Below, in pieces: positions 1-8,109 of a DNA stretch of 64,000 nucleotides (its first letter is position 1; each line of letters starts with the position of its first letter). A program made the position numbers and the translations under genes. Source of the stretch: Halomarina oriensis (GTDB lineage: Archaea; Halobacteriota; Halobacteria; Halobacteriales; Haloarculaceae); the NCBI RefSeq assembly GCF_009791395.1, contig NZ_WSZK01000011.1:19696-83695 (forward strand), in the 5' to 3' direction. Under the pieces are notes generated by a model. The model did not search any database and was not told where the DNA came from. It saw nothing but the letters and a program-made list of their open reading frames with translations.

Positions 1-1
1 C

Positions 2-451
2 GTCGTCGTCGACCCGACGGATTCGAGCCGTGACCTCCTTCGCGAAGCGGGCGAACTGGCCGCCGGTGTCGGTGCGAACCTCATCGTCCTTTCGCTGCTC
101 ACCGAGGAGGCGTACGAACGGGACCGCGAGATGCTCGACACGATCGCTCGCGAGGAACGAACCGACTACCCCGACGAGTCGATCGCCGACTACGCCGACC
201 GGGCCGCTGCGGGCCTCGCTGACGACGTGCTCGCGGGCATCGATGTCGAGTACGATCCACGCGGTGTCGTGCTCGACGGTGACGACCGTGGCGCGACCGT
301 CGTCCGGGTCGCCGAGGAGGCCGGCTGTGACCACGTCTTCCTCGTCGGGAAACGCCGCTCGCCGACCGGAAAGGCGGTGTTCGGCGACACTGCGCAGTCG
401 GTCATTCTCAACTTCGGCGGGCGGACGACCGTTGCGATGGCCGACGAGTGA
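2..451 (+). CDS. Universal stress protein (UspA family), 5' end outside window
   Basis: The frame is open from the first bases of the window and ends with TGA at 449-451, so only the last 149 residues are present and the start lies upstream. The N-terminal part visible (VVVDPTDSSRDLLREAGELA) has the beginning of the UspA alpha/beta fold, and the C-terminal half ends in the family's nucleotide-binding region, with GKRRSPTGKAVFGDTAQSVI resembling the G-x2-G-x9-G-(S/T) signature. Small Usp proteins bind ATP or act in stress signalling in the cytoplasm. It reads towards the converging FGE gene and has no obvious link to the sugar cluster. Family assignment is firm; a specific role is unknown. Confidence 0.85.
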   Translation, partial: VVVDPTDSSRDLLREAGELAAGVGANLIVLSLLTEEAYERDREMLDTIAREERTDYPDESIADYADRAAAGLADDVLAGIDVEYDPRGVVLDGDDRGATVVRVAEEAGCDHVFLVGKRRSPTGKAVFGDTAQSVILNFGGRTTVAMADE

Positions 452-511
452 CCCCGGTCACAGTCACACGCGTTCGTCGTCGGGTGTCCGCTCCGTCGAC
501 TCGCCGACCCG

Positions 512-1507
512 TCACTCCCCGGCGTCGACGACACACCGGAACCCGATGTTACCGGTCGAGGAGTCGGGGGTGTTCTGTGAGCGGGCCGCAACGCGATAGC
601 GATTGCAGTACGAGTCGTGACAGAGGTACGACCCGCCGCGCATCACGCGAGCGTCGCCGCTCTCGGGGCCACTCGGATTCTCGCGGGAGTAATCGTCGGT
701 GGTGTGGTAGTCGGCGCTGAACCAGTCGGCACACCACTCCCAGACGTTCCCCGAGACGTTGAACAGGCCGTAGTCGTTGGGTTCGTAGGCGTCGACCGGT
801 GCGGTGCCGTGGTAGCCGTCGGCGGCGGTGTCCTCGTCGGGGAACGCCCCCTGCCAGACGTTGCAGCGGTGCTCGCCGTTCGGCGTCAGTTCCTCACCCC
901 ACGCGTACCGCTTTCTCGCGAGCCCACCGCGCGCGGCGAACTCCCACTCGGCTTCGGTTGGCAGGCGTTTCCCCGCCCAGTCCGCGTAAGCGACGGCGTC
1001 GCGGTGGGAGACGTGCGTGACCGGGTGGTCGAGCCGGTCGTCGAGGGCGTTCGACGACGGCCCCTCGGGGCGGAACCAGCGGGCACCTTCGACGGCCAGC
1101 CACCACGGTGTGGCCGCGACCGAGTCCAGCACCCCTGATTCGTCTTCCGGAGCCACGAAATCCTGAAACACGAACGACCAGCCGAAGCGCTCGGCGTCGG
1201 TCGTGTAGTCCGTGTCGCGGACGAATCGAAGGAACTCCCGAACGGTCACCGCGTGTCGGTCGACGAGAAACGGGTCAAGGGTGACTTCGCGGGGAGGCCC
1301 TTCGCCGTCCTGTGGGAAGCCGACGCCGTCGTCGGTCCCCATCGTGAACGTGCCGCCGTCGAGTCGGACCATCCCGGTCGTGCGAACCTTGCCGACCGAC
1401 GTCGGTTCGGCCGTCACACTCGCGTCCCGCGTCGCGTCAGTCTCGCCCGTGTCACGGCTCGCCGAACAGCAGGGTGGGTCGCCGGCCGTTGGCCCGTCGT
1501 CGCTCAT
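512..1507 (-). CDS. Formylglycine-generating enzyme (sulfatase-activating FGE/SUMF1 family)
   Basis: A 331-residue protein that should oxidise the active-site cysteine of type I sulfatases to C-alpha-formylglycine. The FGE-sulfatase domain runs from about residue 45 (MVRLDGGTFTMGTDDG) to the end. The family's catalytic signature is intact: RGGSYLCHDSYCNRYR places the two copper-binding/redox cysteines at C296 and C301, followed by AARSQNTPDSSTGNIGFRC, which closely matches true FGEs rather than the EgtB or regulatory-kinase branches. The first 45 residues look disordered. The start is supported by a TATA-like box at 1532-1537, about 25-30 bases upstream, implying a leaderless message. It is divergent from dgoD. 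Five sulfatases in the same window are the obvious substrates. Family and role are well supported. Confidence 0.95.
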   Translation of the reverse strand: MSDDGPTAGDPPCCSASRDTGETDATRDASVTAEPTSVGKVRTTGMVRLDGGTFTMGTDDGVGFPQDGEGPPREVTLDPFLVDRHAVTVREFLRFVRDTDYTTDAERFGWSFVFQDFVAPEDESGVLDSVAATPWWLAVEGARWFRPEGPSSNALDDRLDHPVTHVSHRDAVAYADWAGKRLPTEAEWEFAARGGLARKRYAWGEELTPNGEHRCNVWQGAFPDEDTAADGYHGTAPVDAYEPNDYGLFNVSGNVWEWCADWFSADYHTTDDYSRENPSGPESGDARVMRGGSYLCHDSYCNRYRVAARSQNTPDSSTGNIGFRCVVDAGE

Positions 1508-1531
1508 GGTCGACGTCTCCCGGCGGAGCAG

Positions 1532-1537
1532 GATAAA
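1532..1537 (-). promoter_or_regulatory. TATA-like box for the FGE gene
   Basis: On the minus strand this reads TTTATC, 25-30 bases before the FGE start codon at 1507. That spacing fits a leaderless archaeal transcript and supports the chosen start. Confidence 0.5.
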
Positions 1538-1568
1538 CGTTCAGCCTGTGCCGGCAGCGACGAGTAAA

Positions 1569-1581
1569 GAGCTAATAGCTC
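1569..1581. promoter_or_regulatory. Palindrome before dgoD, candidate operator
   Basis: GAGCTAATAGCTC is a perfect inverted repeat of 6-base arms around one base, ending 24 bases before the dgoD ATG, in the 98-base gap between FGE and dgoD. It sits where a repressor would block transcription start. Function is inferred from position only. Confidence 0.35.
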
Positions 1582-1605
1582 GTCGCCGATTGTCCCTGAC
1601 ACGCA

Positions 1606-2757
1606 ATGGTGACTATCGTCGACTACGACCTCTACCAGGTGCCGCCACGGTGGTTGTTCCTCCGCCTCGAAACGAGCGACGGCCGGGTCGGCTGGGGTGA
1701 ACCCGTCGTCGAGGGACGCGCCCGGACGGTCAAGACGGCCGTCGAGGAACTGCTCGACACCTACCTGCTCGGGTCGGACCCCGACCCCATCGAGGACCAC
1801 TGGCAGACGATGTACCGTGGCGGGTTCTACCGCGGTGGCCCGGTGCTCATGTCGGCCATCGCCGGTATCGACCAGGCGCTGTGGGACCTCAAGGGCAAGC
1901 AGTTCGGCGCGCCCGTCTACGAACTGCTCGGCGGGAAGGCACGGAACCGCGTGCAGGTCTACCAGTGGGTCGGCGGGGACCGGCCCAGCGAGGTAGCCGA
2001 TGCCGCCCGTCGACAGGTCGACTCGGGGCTCACCGCCGTGAAAATGAACGGGACGCCGGAGTTCCGGGCCATCGACACGCCTGCAGCGGTCGAAGCGGCC
2101 GCTGATCGCCTTCGCGAGGTTCGTGAGACGGTCGGTCCCGAGGTCGGTGTCGGCGTCGACTTCCACGGCCGCGTCTCGAAGTCGATGGCCAAGCGCCTCG
2201 CCCGTGCGCTCGACCCGCACGACCCGATGTTCCTCGAAGAGCCGGTCACGCCCGGTCACGACGAAGCGCTCACAGCGCTCGCGGCACACACGACGACACC
2301 CATCGCCACGGGCGAACGCCACTACTCGCGGTGGGATTTCAAACCGCTACTCGAATCGGGTGCGGTCGACGTGGTTCAGCCGGACCTCTCACACGCCGGC
2401 GGTATCACCGAGGTACGGAAGATCGCCGCGATGGCCGAGGCCTACGACGTGGCGCTCGCCCCCCACTGCCCGCTCGGTCCCATCGCCTTCGCCGCGTGTC
2501 TACAGGTTGATGCCGTCGCGCACAACGCGCTCATCCAAGAACAGAGCCTCAACATCCACTACAACGAGACGGCCGACGTGCTCGACTATCTCGCCGACCC
2601 GTCGGTGTTCGACTACGGCGATGGGTTCGTCGATCTCCCGGAGGAACCGGGGCTGGGTATCGCCATCGACGACGCCGCCGTCCGTGAGCGGGCCGGCGAC
2701 GTCGACTGGCACAACCCCGTCTGGCGTCACGACGACGGCAGCGTCGCGGAGTGGTGA
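1606..2757 (+). CDS. dgoD: D-galactonate dehydratase
   Basis: A 383-residue enolase-superfamily enzyme that dehydrates D-galactonate to 2-keto-3-deoxy-D-galactonate, the second step of the De Ley-Doudoroff route. It resembles bacterial DgoD end to end (usual length about 382), including WGEPVVEGRARTV, the GGFYRGG segment and the final NPVWRHDDGSVAEW. Metal ligands are D185, E211 and E237; H187 (DFHGR) and H287 (APHCPLGP) match the DgoD acid/base histidines. A palindrome lies just upstream. The stop overlaps the start of the following broken SDR gene, so the two were probably cotranscribed. Other sugar-acid dehydratases of the superfamily are possible but the similarity to DgoD is unusually high. 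Confidence 0.92.
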   Translation: MVTIVDYDLYQVPPRWLFLRLETSDGRVGWGEPVVEGRARTVKTAVEELLDTYLLGSDPDPIEDHWQTMYRGGFYRGGPVLMSAIAGIDQALWDLKGKQFGAPVYELLGGKARNRVQVYQWVGGDRPSEVADAARRQVDSGLTAVKMNGTPEFRAIDTPAAVEAAADRLREVRETVGPEVGVGVDFHGRVSKSMAKRLARALDPHDPMFLEEPVTPGHDEALTALAAHTTTPIATGERHYSRWDFKPLLESGAVDVVQPDLSHAGGITEVRKIAAMAEAYDVALAPHCPLGPIAFAACLQVDAVAHNALIQEQSLNIHYNETADVLDYLADPSVFDYGDGFVDLPEEPGLGIAIDDAAVRERAGDVDWHNPVWRHDDGSVAEW

Positions 2758-3516
2758 CGGTGGTGGACGACGACCGCTCCACCCAGAACACCTTCGATAC
2801 CGTCGCCACGCCTCGCTTCGACGACCCGACCACGAACGCCGTTCCCGGCCGGTTCGACGGGAAGACCGCACTCGTCACGGGCAGCACGCGCGGCATGGGC
2901 GCGGGGATGGCCCGACGGTTCGCGGCGGAGGGTGCGAGCGTCGTCGTGACCGACCGTTCCGCGGAGTCCGGCGAAACTGTCGCGACTGACATCCGCGGGG
3001 TCGGTGGCGAGGCTCGGTTCGTCCGGGCGGACATGCGCGACCCCGACGACATCGAGGCACTCGTCAAGGCGACTGTCGAGACGTCTGGCTCGTTGGACGT
3101 ACTCGTCAACAACACCGGCGTCCAGACCGAGACGACCGCAGAGGAAGCGACGGCCGAGGACTGGGCGTTCGTCGTCGAGACGGACGTCCGCTCGTTCTAG
3201 CGCTGTACGAAACACGCCGCTCCACATCTCTCCCGAGGAGCGAGCGTCGTCAACACCTCCGCGAACCACGCGTCTCTGACCCGGCTGGGTCGAAATCGCC
3301 CGCACCCGCGAAGAGTTGGTCGACGCCGACCGCCAGCGCGTCGAGGCGATGTATCCAGTCGGCCGCATCGGAACGCCCGCCGACGACGCGGGCATCGTGG
3401 CCTTCCTCGCCAGCGACGACGCGGCGTTCGTCACCGGGGCGAGTCTCCTCGTCGACGGCGGGCGTGGTGCCGTCACGGAAAACAAGGCGTTCCTCGACTT
3501 TCGCGAGCGAGGGTAG
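2751..3516 (+). pseudogene. Broken short-chain dehydrogenase/reductase (nonsense codon plus internal deletion)
   Basis: The first 149 codons encode a normal SDR N-terminus: TGSTRGMGAGM nucleotide-binding loop and the NNTG motif. An in-frame TAG at 3198-3200 stands where the family has Trp; the same frame then continues CTKHAAPHL and GASVVNTSANHA. After about 3270 the frame shifts and roughly 40 codons are missing, including the catalytic YxxxK, before the C-terminal part (GWVEIARTREELVDADRQRV, later DGGRGAV) resumes and ends at 3516. The start, GTG at 2751 or a nearby GTG, overlaps the dgoD stop. The intact gene probably made a sugar dehydrogenase acting with dgoD (inference). At least two lesions argue against a single sequencing error. 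Confidence 0.88.
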
Positions 3517-3561
3517 TTCGGCGGGCGCGGAGTCGACGGTCGATGAACTACCGTCGTCCTG

Positions 3562-4344
3562 TCAGGCGTCGCCGTAGCGGTGTTTCCAGTTGTCGATGGG
3601 CTGTTGACCGCCATCGACACGCAGTTCGTGGCCGTTGACGTAGTCGCTCGCGGGCGCACAGAGGAACTGGACGGCGTCGGCGATCTCCGCCGAGCGGGCG
3701 AACCGTCCGAGCGGGTTGAGGTCGAGGATCTGCTCGCGGGTCGCGGCCTCGAAATCGGCGGTCATCCGCGTATCCGTCCACCCCGGCGCGACGGCGTTCA
3801 CCCTGATACCGTCCCGGCCGAGTTCGAGCGCCAGCGTCTTCGTCAACCCGAGTAGCGCGAACTTCGCCACGTCGTACTGTGGCGACATCCCCACACCGTT
3901 TTTCGTGTGAATCGAGGTGATGTTGACGACCTTCCCGTAGCCCTGCTCGACCATCCCGTCGAGCGCGTGCTTAGTGCAGTAGATGGCCCCGCGGAGATGG
4001 GTGTCGAGGTTGAGGTTCCAGAACGTGTCGTCCGGTTCGTTACGGAAGCGGTCGCCCTGCCCGACGCCGGCATTGTTGACGACGATGTCGATGGTCCCGA
4101 ACTGGTCGGTTCCACGTTCGACCATCGCCTGCACTGCTGACTCGTCGCTCACGTCACACGCTATCCCGATTGCCTCGCCACTCCGTTCATCGATACGCTC
4201 GACCGTCTCCTCGGCCGGCCCCGAATCGAGGTCGTTGACGACGACGCTCGCACCGTTCGTGGCGAGTCGCTCGGCGATAGCTCGCCCGTTTCCTCGTCCC
4301 GCACCCGTCACGAGTGCGACGCTGTCACTGAGGTCGGTCTGCAT
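3562..4344 (-). CDS. SDR family oxidoreductase
   Basis: A 260-residue classical short-chain dehydrogenase. The N-terminal Rossmann motif is TGAGRGNG (13-20), NNAG is at 90-93, and the catalytic set S144, Y157, K161 (YDVAK) is complete. D38 at the end of the second beta strand (VVVNDLD) suggests NAD rather than NADP. The ATG at 4344 was chosen because the 39 codons upstream have no SDR character. The gene converges on the broken SDR and is divergent from the sulfatase. It may act as a galactose or other sugar dehydrogenase, replacing the broken neighbour, but the substrate cannot be read from the sequence. Confidence 0.88.
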   Translation of the reverse strand: MQTDLSDSVALVTGAGRGNGRAIAERLATNGASVVVNDLDSGPAEETVERIDERSGEAIGIACDVSDESAVQAMVERGTDQFGTIDIVVNNAGVGQGDRFRNEPDDTFWNLNLDTHLRGAIYCTKHALDGMVEQGYGKVVNITSIHTKNGVGMSPQYDVAKFALLGLTKTLALELGRDGIRVNAVAPGWTDTRMTADFEAATREQILDLNPLGRFARSAEIADAVQFLCAPASDYVNGHELRVDGGQQPIDNWKHRYGDA

Positions 4345-4439
4345 ACGCGTCGCTGTCGGCGAAAGCACTAACGCGTTCAGGTTCCGGCAGCGACGACTCA
4401 CCGACGGCCGAGCGGGACGCGGGTGGTGGCTCGCCCGGC

Positions 4440-4447
4440 AATTAAGT
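4440..4447 (+). promoter_or_regulatory. TATA-like box for sulfatase
   Basis: AATTAAGT-type element centred about 27 bases before the ATG at 4471, giving a leaderless start. Confidence 0.4.
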
Positions 4448-4470
4448 AGTGACCCAACCATCCGTCAGCA

Positions 4471-6054
4471 ATGCGCGTGTTGCTCGTCGACATCGACTCG
4501 CTGCGCCCGGACCATCTCGGCTGTTACGGCTACTCTCGTGACACCTCGCCGACTATCGACCGTGTCGCCGCCGACGGCGTCCGCTTCGAGAACTGCTTCG
4601 TCTCGGACTCGCCATGTCTCCCCTCGCGGACGGCGCTGGCGACCGGTCGCCACGGCATCGACACCGGCGTCGTCACCCACTTCGGCGAGGGACAGTGGTA
4701 CGATAACCCCGGGAGTGGTCACGACCCGGACCCCGACCGGCCGCTCGCGTTTCAACACCTCGCACAGCACGGGGTCCGTACGGCGTCGGTGAGCAGTTTC
4801 ACGCAGCGCCACATGGCGTATCACTTCGCTGCGGGGTTTCAAGAGTCGATCCAACCGACCGCCGAGACCGGGCTGCTGGCGGTCGAGGACGCGAGCGACG
4901 TGACCGACGCGGCGCTGACGTGGCTCGGCAGTCACGCGACCGAGGACGACTGGCTCCTCCACGTCAACTACTGGGACGTCCACCACCCGTATCAGGGCGT
5001 TACCGAGCACGTCGACGCCGTTCGCGACTCGGGGCCGGCTCCGGACTGGCCGGACGAAGCGGCGCTCGCGGCTCAGGAGGGAATGACAGGGACGCGTACT
5101 CGCGAACTGTGGCCCAACCCGGCGGAACTCGACGCCGACTGGTACGACGAGAAGTACGGCGAGCGGCCGATGCCGGAGGCGTTCGACTCACGCGAGGACG
5201 TCAAGCAGGTTGTCGACGGCTACGACGCCGCGATCCGAAAGGTCGACGCGGCGGTTGCGGACCTCCTCGACGCGCTCGATGCCCACGGCGTCCGTGAGGA
5301 GACAGTAGTGATCGTGACGGCCGACCACGGCGAGGCGCTCGGCGAACACGGTATCTACGCCGAACACGCTCTGCCGCATCCGGCCTGTCAGCGCGTCCCG
5401 CTCGTGGTGTCGTGGCCCGGTCCGACTGCCGAGTCATCGACCGAGTCAGATGCCGACGACGAGAGTGTGGGACCGTCGGTCGACGGCTACGTCTACCAGT
5501 TCGACCTCGTCGCGACGCTCTGTGACCTGCTCGACGTTCCCGTTCCGTCCGGGTGGGCCGCCGAGTCCTTCCGCGAAGCGCTCACGCCGAACGATCGCCC
5601 GTTCGCTGGCCGGGAGCAGGTGGTGTGTGGACACGGCATCTACACGTTCGGCCGGGCGCTGTACGCCGACGGCTGGATGTACGCCCGTCTGCTCCATCCC
5701 GGCGTGTTCTCGCTGCCGGGCCAGTACAACGACCCTGCGCTCCCGAACGACGGTCTCGAACTGCTGCACGACCTCGACGCCGACCCCCACGGGAGCGAGA
5801 ACCTCGTCGCCGAGCGGCCGGAGCGGGCCGCCGAGATGCGCGCCCGGATGGACCGGTGGCTCGCCGACCGACTCGGGGAGCGGTGGCCCGACCATCGGCC
5901 GGTCGAGACGGTCGGCCGGGACCCGCTAGCGGCGATGTGCCCTGCCGGTCCGTACCTCTACGTCGACCCTGACGACCTGCTGGCGCTCTACCACGAGCGT
6001 GACGACGACCAGCGCGCGGACCGACTGCGTGCGACGCTATCGCGCCACGAGTGA
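4471..6054 (+). CDS. Type I sulfatase (arylsulfatase A / alkaline phosphatase superfamily)
   Basis: A 527-residue sulfatase without signal peptide, so probably cytoplasmic. The N-terminus VLLVDIDSLRPDHLGCYGY supplies metal aspartates (D7, D9). The formylglycine motif is C49-L-P-S-R53 followed by TALATGRHG, so it needs FGE. VIVTADHGEALGEHG near residue 285 supplies the second half of the calcium site. It removes sulfate from a sugar or oligosaccharide; the substrate is not predictable. It is closely related to the sulfatase at 48466-49995, and its C-terminus is nearly the same as the partial gene at the right edge (AAMCPAGPYLYVDPD shared). It is a stand-alone gene with its own promoter. Confidence 0.93.
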   Translation: MRVLLVDIDSLRPDHLGCYGYSRDTSPTIDRVAADGVRFENCFVSDSPCLPSRTALATGRHGIDTGVVTHFGEGQWYDNPGSGHDPDPDRPLAFQHLAQHGVRTASVSSFTQRHMAYHFAAGFQESIQPTAETGLLAVEDASDVTDAALTWLGSHATEDDWLLHVNYWDVHHPYQGVTEHVDAVRDSGPAPDWPDEAALAAQEGMTGTRTRELWPNPAELDADWYDEKYGERPMPEAFDSREDVKQVVDGYDAAIRKVDAAVADLLDALDAHGVREETVVIVTADHGEALGEHGIYAEHALPHPACQRVPLVVSWPGPTAESSTESDADDESVGPSVDGYVYQFDLVATLCDLLDVPVPSGWAAESFREALTPNDRPFAGREQVVCGHGIYTFGRALYADGWMYARLLHPGVFSLPGQYNDPALPNDGLELLHDLDADPHGSENLVAERPERAAEMRARMDRWLADRLGERWPDHRPVETVGRDPLAAMCPAGPYLYVDPDDLLALYHERDDDQRADRLRATLSRHE

Positions 6055-6127
6055 CGACCCGACCTGTCGCCCCTCGGCTCTGCTGCGCCGACCGACCGAC
6101 GCTAGCGGCCACCGTTGCCGCCCGATG

Positions 6128-6170
6128 GCCAATACTTAAATCGGTGCTCGTCGAAGCGAGTTCTGAGAAC
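6128..6170 (+). promoter_or_regulatory. Promoter region with palindrome before epimerase-like gene
   Basis: An AATACTTAAAT-type TATA element lies at about 6131-6140. GTTCTGAGAAC at 6160-6170, a perfect palindrome around one base, lies roughly at the predicted transcription start, about 70 bases before the ATG at 6238. Candidate promoter plus operator. Confidence 0.35.
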
Positions 6171-6237
6171 GTCCGAACTGCGAGCGAACCACACCACCAG
6201 TTCGCGCGAACTACCCACTGTCAGGAGCACTCACCAC

Positions 6238-7278
6238 ATGACTCAACCCGACCTCGGAGCGATCGAGACTGAAGCACAGCTAACTGACGCACTGACCGCG
6301 CCGTACCCGGAGGACGTCGAATTCGCAAAACGGCTCGACGGCGACGTCATGATTCTCGGGGCGGCCGGAAAGATGGGGCCGTCGCTGGCCGGGCGTATCT
6401 TACGGGCGAGCGACCGGGCGGACGTCGATAGAACGGTCTACGCGGTCTCCCGGTTCTCCGACTCCGAGACGAGAGAGGTACTCGACTCGCACGGTGCCGA
6501 GACGATCGCGGCGGACCTCCTCTCGGAGGAGTCGCTGGCCGCGCTGCCGGACTGTAAGAACGTCATCTACATGGTCGGAACGAAGTTCGGCACCGGAGGG
6601 CGCGAACCGCAGACGTGGGCGATCAACGCCTACCTGCCGGGGGACATCGCTCGCCGGTTCGAGAACTCGCGGATCGTCGCGTTCTCGACCGGCAACGTAT
6701 ACCCCCCGGTTCTCGTCGAGTCGGGGGGGCCGACGGAGGACGACGAGACGGGACCGGTCGGGGAGTACGCACAGTCGTGTCTGGGCAGGGAGCGTGTCTT
6801 CCAGTACTTCAGTGAGGAGAACGACACGCCCGTCTGCCTCTTCCGGCTGAACTACGCCGTCGAAGCGCGGTACGGGGTGCTGACCGACATCGCGAAGTGG
6901 GTGCGTGACGGCGACCCCGTCCCCTTGGACATGGGATACGTCAACGTCGTCTGGCAGGGGGACGCGAACTCCGTCTGTTTCCGCTCGCTGGAGTTCGCCG
7001 ACTCCCCCGCGAAACCGCTCAACGTGACCGGTCCCGAGATACTCTCTGTACGTGACATCGCCGAGCGGTTCGCGGACCGGTTCGACACCGACGTCAGGTT
7101 CGACGGGGAGGAACACGAGACGGCACTCCTCAGCGACGCCAGTCGATGTCACGAGCGCTACGGCGAGCCGAAGGTCTCCGTCGACGAGGTCGTCGACCTG
7201 GTCGCGTCGTGGGTCGAAGCCGACCGGCCGATGATGGACAAACCCACGAAGTTCCACGTTCGGAGCGGGGAGTTCTGA
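6238..7278 (+). CDS. NAD(P)-dependent epimerase/dehydratase-like protein with altered catalytic motif
   Basis: A 346-residue extended-SDR protein. The Rossmann loop is GAAGKMG at 41-47, and the mid-region FSTGNVYPP matches the strand carrying the catalytic Ser/Thr. The expected YxxxK is replaced by YAQSC (EYAQSCLGRERVF), so the general-base lysine is missing although the Tyr remains. The C-terminal half (VWQGDAN, LNVTGPEILSVRDIAERFA) is typical of sugar epimerases. The ATG at 6238 follows AGGAG 12 bases upstream and starts just where similarity begins; the frame is open further upstream without conserved content. It may be an epimerase, lactonase-like or binding protein. Expressed alone between a sulfatase and a converging operon. 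Confidence 0.8.
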   Translation: MTQPDLGAIETEAQLTDALTAPYPEDVEFAKRLDGDVMILGAAGKMGPSLAGRILRASDRADVDRTVYAVSRFSDSETREVLDSHGAETIAADLLSEESLAALPDCKNVIYMVGTKFGTGGREPQTWAINAYLPGDIARRFENSRIVAFSTGNVYPPVLVESGGPTEDDETGPVGEYAQSCLGRERVFQYFSEENDTPVCLFRLNYAVEARYGVLTDIAKWVRDGDPVPLDMGYVNVVWQGDANSVCFRSLEFADSPAKPLNVTGPEILSVRDIAERFADRFDTDVRFDGEEHETALLSDASRCHERYGEPKVSVDEVVDLVASWVEADRPMMDKPTKFHVRSGEF

Positions 7279-7348
7279 ACGGCCGGCCGCGGCTACTGGC
7301 TGGGAGTCTCGAACGCGATGCCTGTCGAACACCGTCGAAATGCCGCTC

Positions 7349-8065
7349 TCACAGCGGTCGAACCCAGATGTTCCGAAACCGGACGCGGTCGCCGTGGTCC
7401 TGAAGCGCGAGTGGAGCCTCAGTCGGGTGGTTTTCGTACTGTGCGACCGCCCGGTGTACCGTTTCCCCGAGGAGTGTCGTTCGATGCTGGACGAGGACGC
7501 CGTTGTGAAACACGGTCACGACGGCCGGCCGTTCCACGCGCTCCTCACGAAAGTGTGGCCCGTTCCAGACGATGTCGAAGCACTGCCACTCGCCGGGTGG
7601 CCGTGACGCGTTGACCAGGGGTGGAGACTGACCGTACACCGCCCCGGCGTATCCGTCCGCATACGTCGGATTGTCGTAGTTGTCGAGAACCTGGATCTCG
7701 TAGCGATCCATGAGAAACACCCCGCTGTTGCCGCGTCCCTGCCCGTCGTCGGTCGTCGCCGGCGGCGATGCCCATTCGAGGTGAAGCTGACAGTCGCCAA
7801 ACACGCGCTCGGTTCGAACGTTCCCGGTTCCCGGCGCGACCTCGGCGTAGTCGGCTTCGACGTGCCACTCGACATCACGACCGTCTTCGTGTTCCCACTC
7901 AGCCATCGCATTGCCGTCGAAGAGAACCGTCGCGTCCGAGGGCGGCTCGCCGGTCGCCAGAGCTCCCCCGGGATCGACCGGTTCGGGATGCGGTCGGTCG
8001 GGGTCGTGGACGCGGTAGCCACACTGTGGCAGTGTTGGCGTGTCGGTGTATCCGGGGTTTTCCAT
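7349..8065 (-). CDS. 3-keto-disaccharide hydrolase (DUF1080) family protein
   Basis: A 238-residue protein with a concanavalin A-like lectin/glucanase fold of the DUF1080 family. Diagnostic segments are VLFDGNAMAEW near residue 46, the GNSGVFLMDRYEIQVLDNYDN stretch (first 20: see positions about 115-135), VYGQSPPLVNASRPPGEWQ and the final RVRFRNIWVRPL. Bacterial relatives cleave glycosides whose C3 hydroxyl was first oxidised by a Gfo/Idh enzyme. No signal peptide. The ATG at 8065 was chosen because the frame upstream is antisense to the next gene. It is 44 bases downstream of the Gfo/Idh gene on the same strand, a likely operon, and this pairing supports a 3-keto-glycoside role. Confidence 0.87.
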   Translation of the reverse strand: MENPGYTDTPTLPQCGYRVHDPDRPHPEPVDPGGALATGEPPSDATVLFDGNAMAEWEHEDGRDVEWHVEADYAEVAPGTGNVRTERVFGDCQLHLEWASPPATTDDGQGRGNSGVFLMDRYEIQVLDNYDNPTYADGYAGAVYGQSPPLVNASRPPGEWQCFDIVWNGPHFREERVERPAVVTVFHNGVLVQHRTTLLGETVHRAVAQYENHPTEAPLALQDHGDRVRFRNIWVRPL

Positions 8066-8109
8066 GGCTGGGATTACGTCCAGGCTCCTGTGTAGCTGTC
8101 GCTCGGTGG

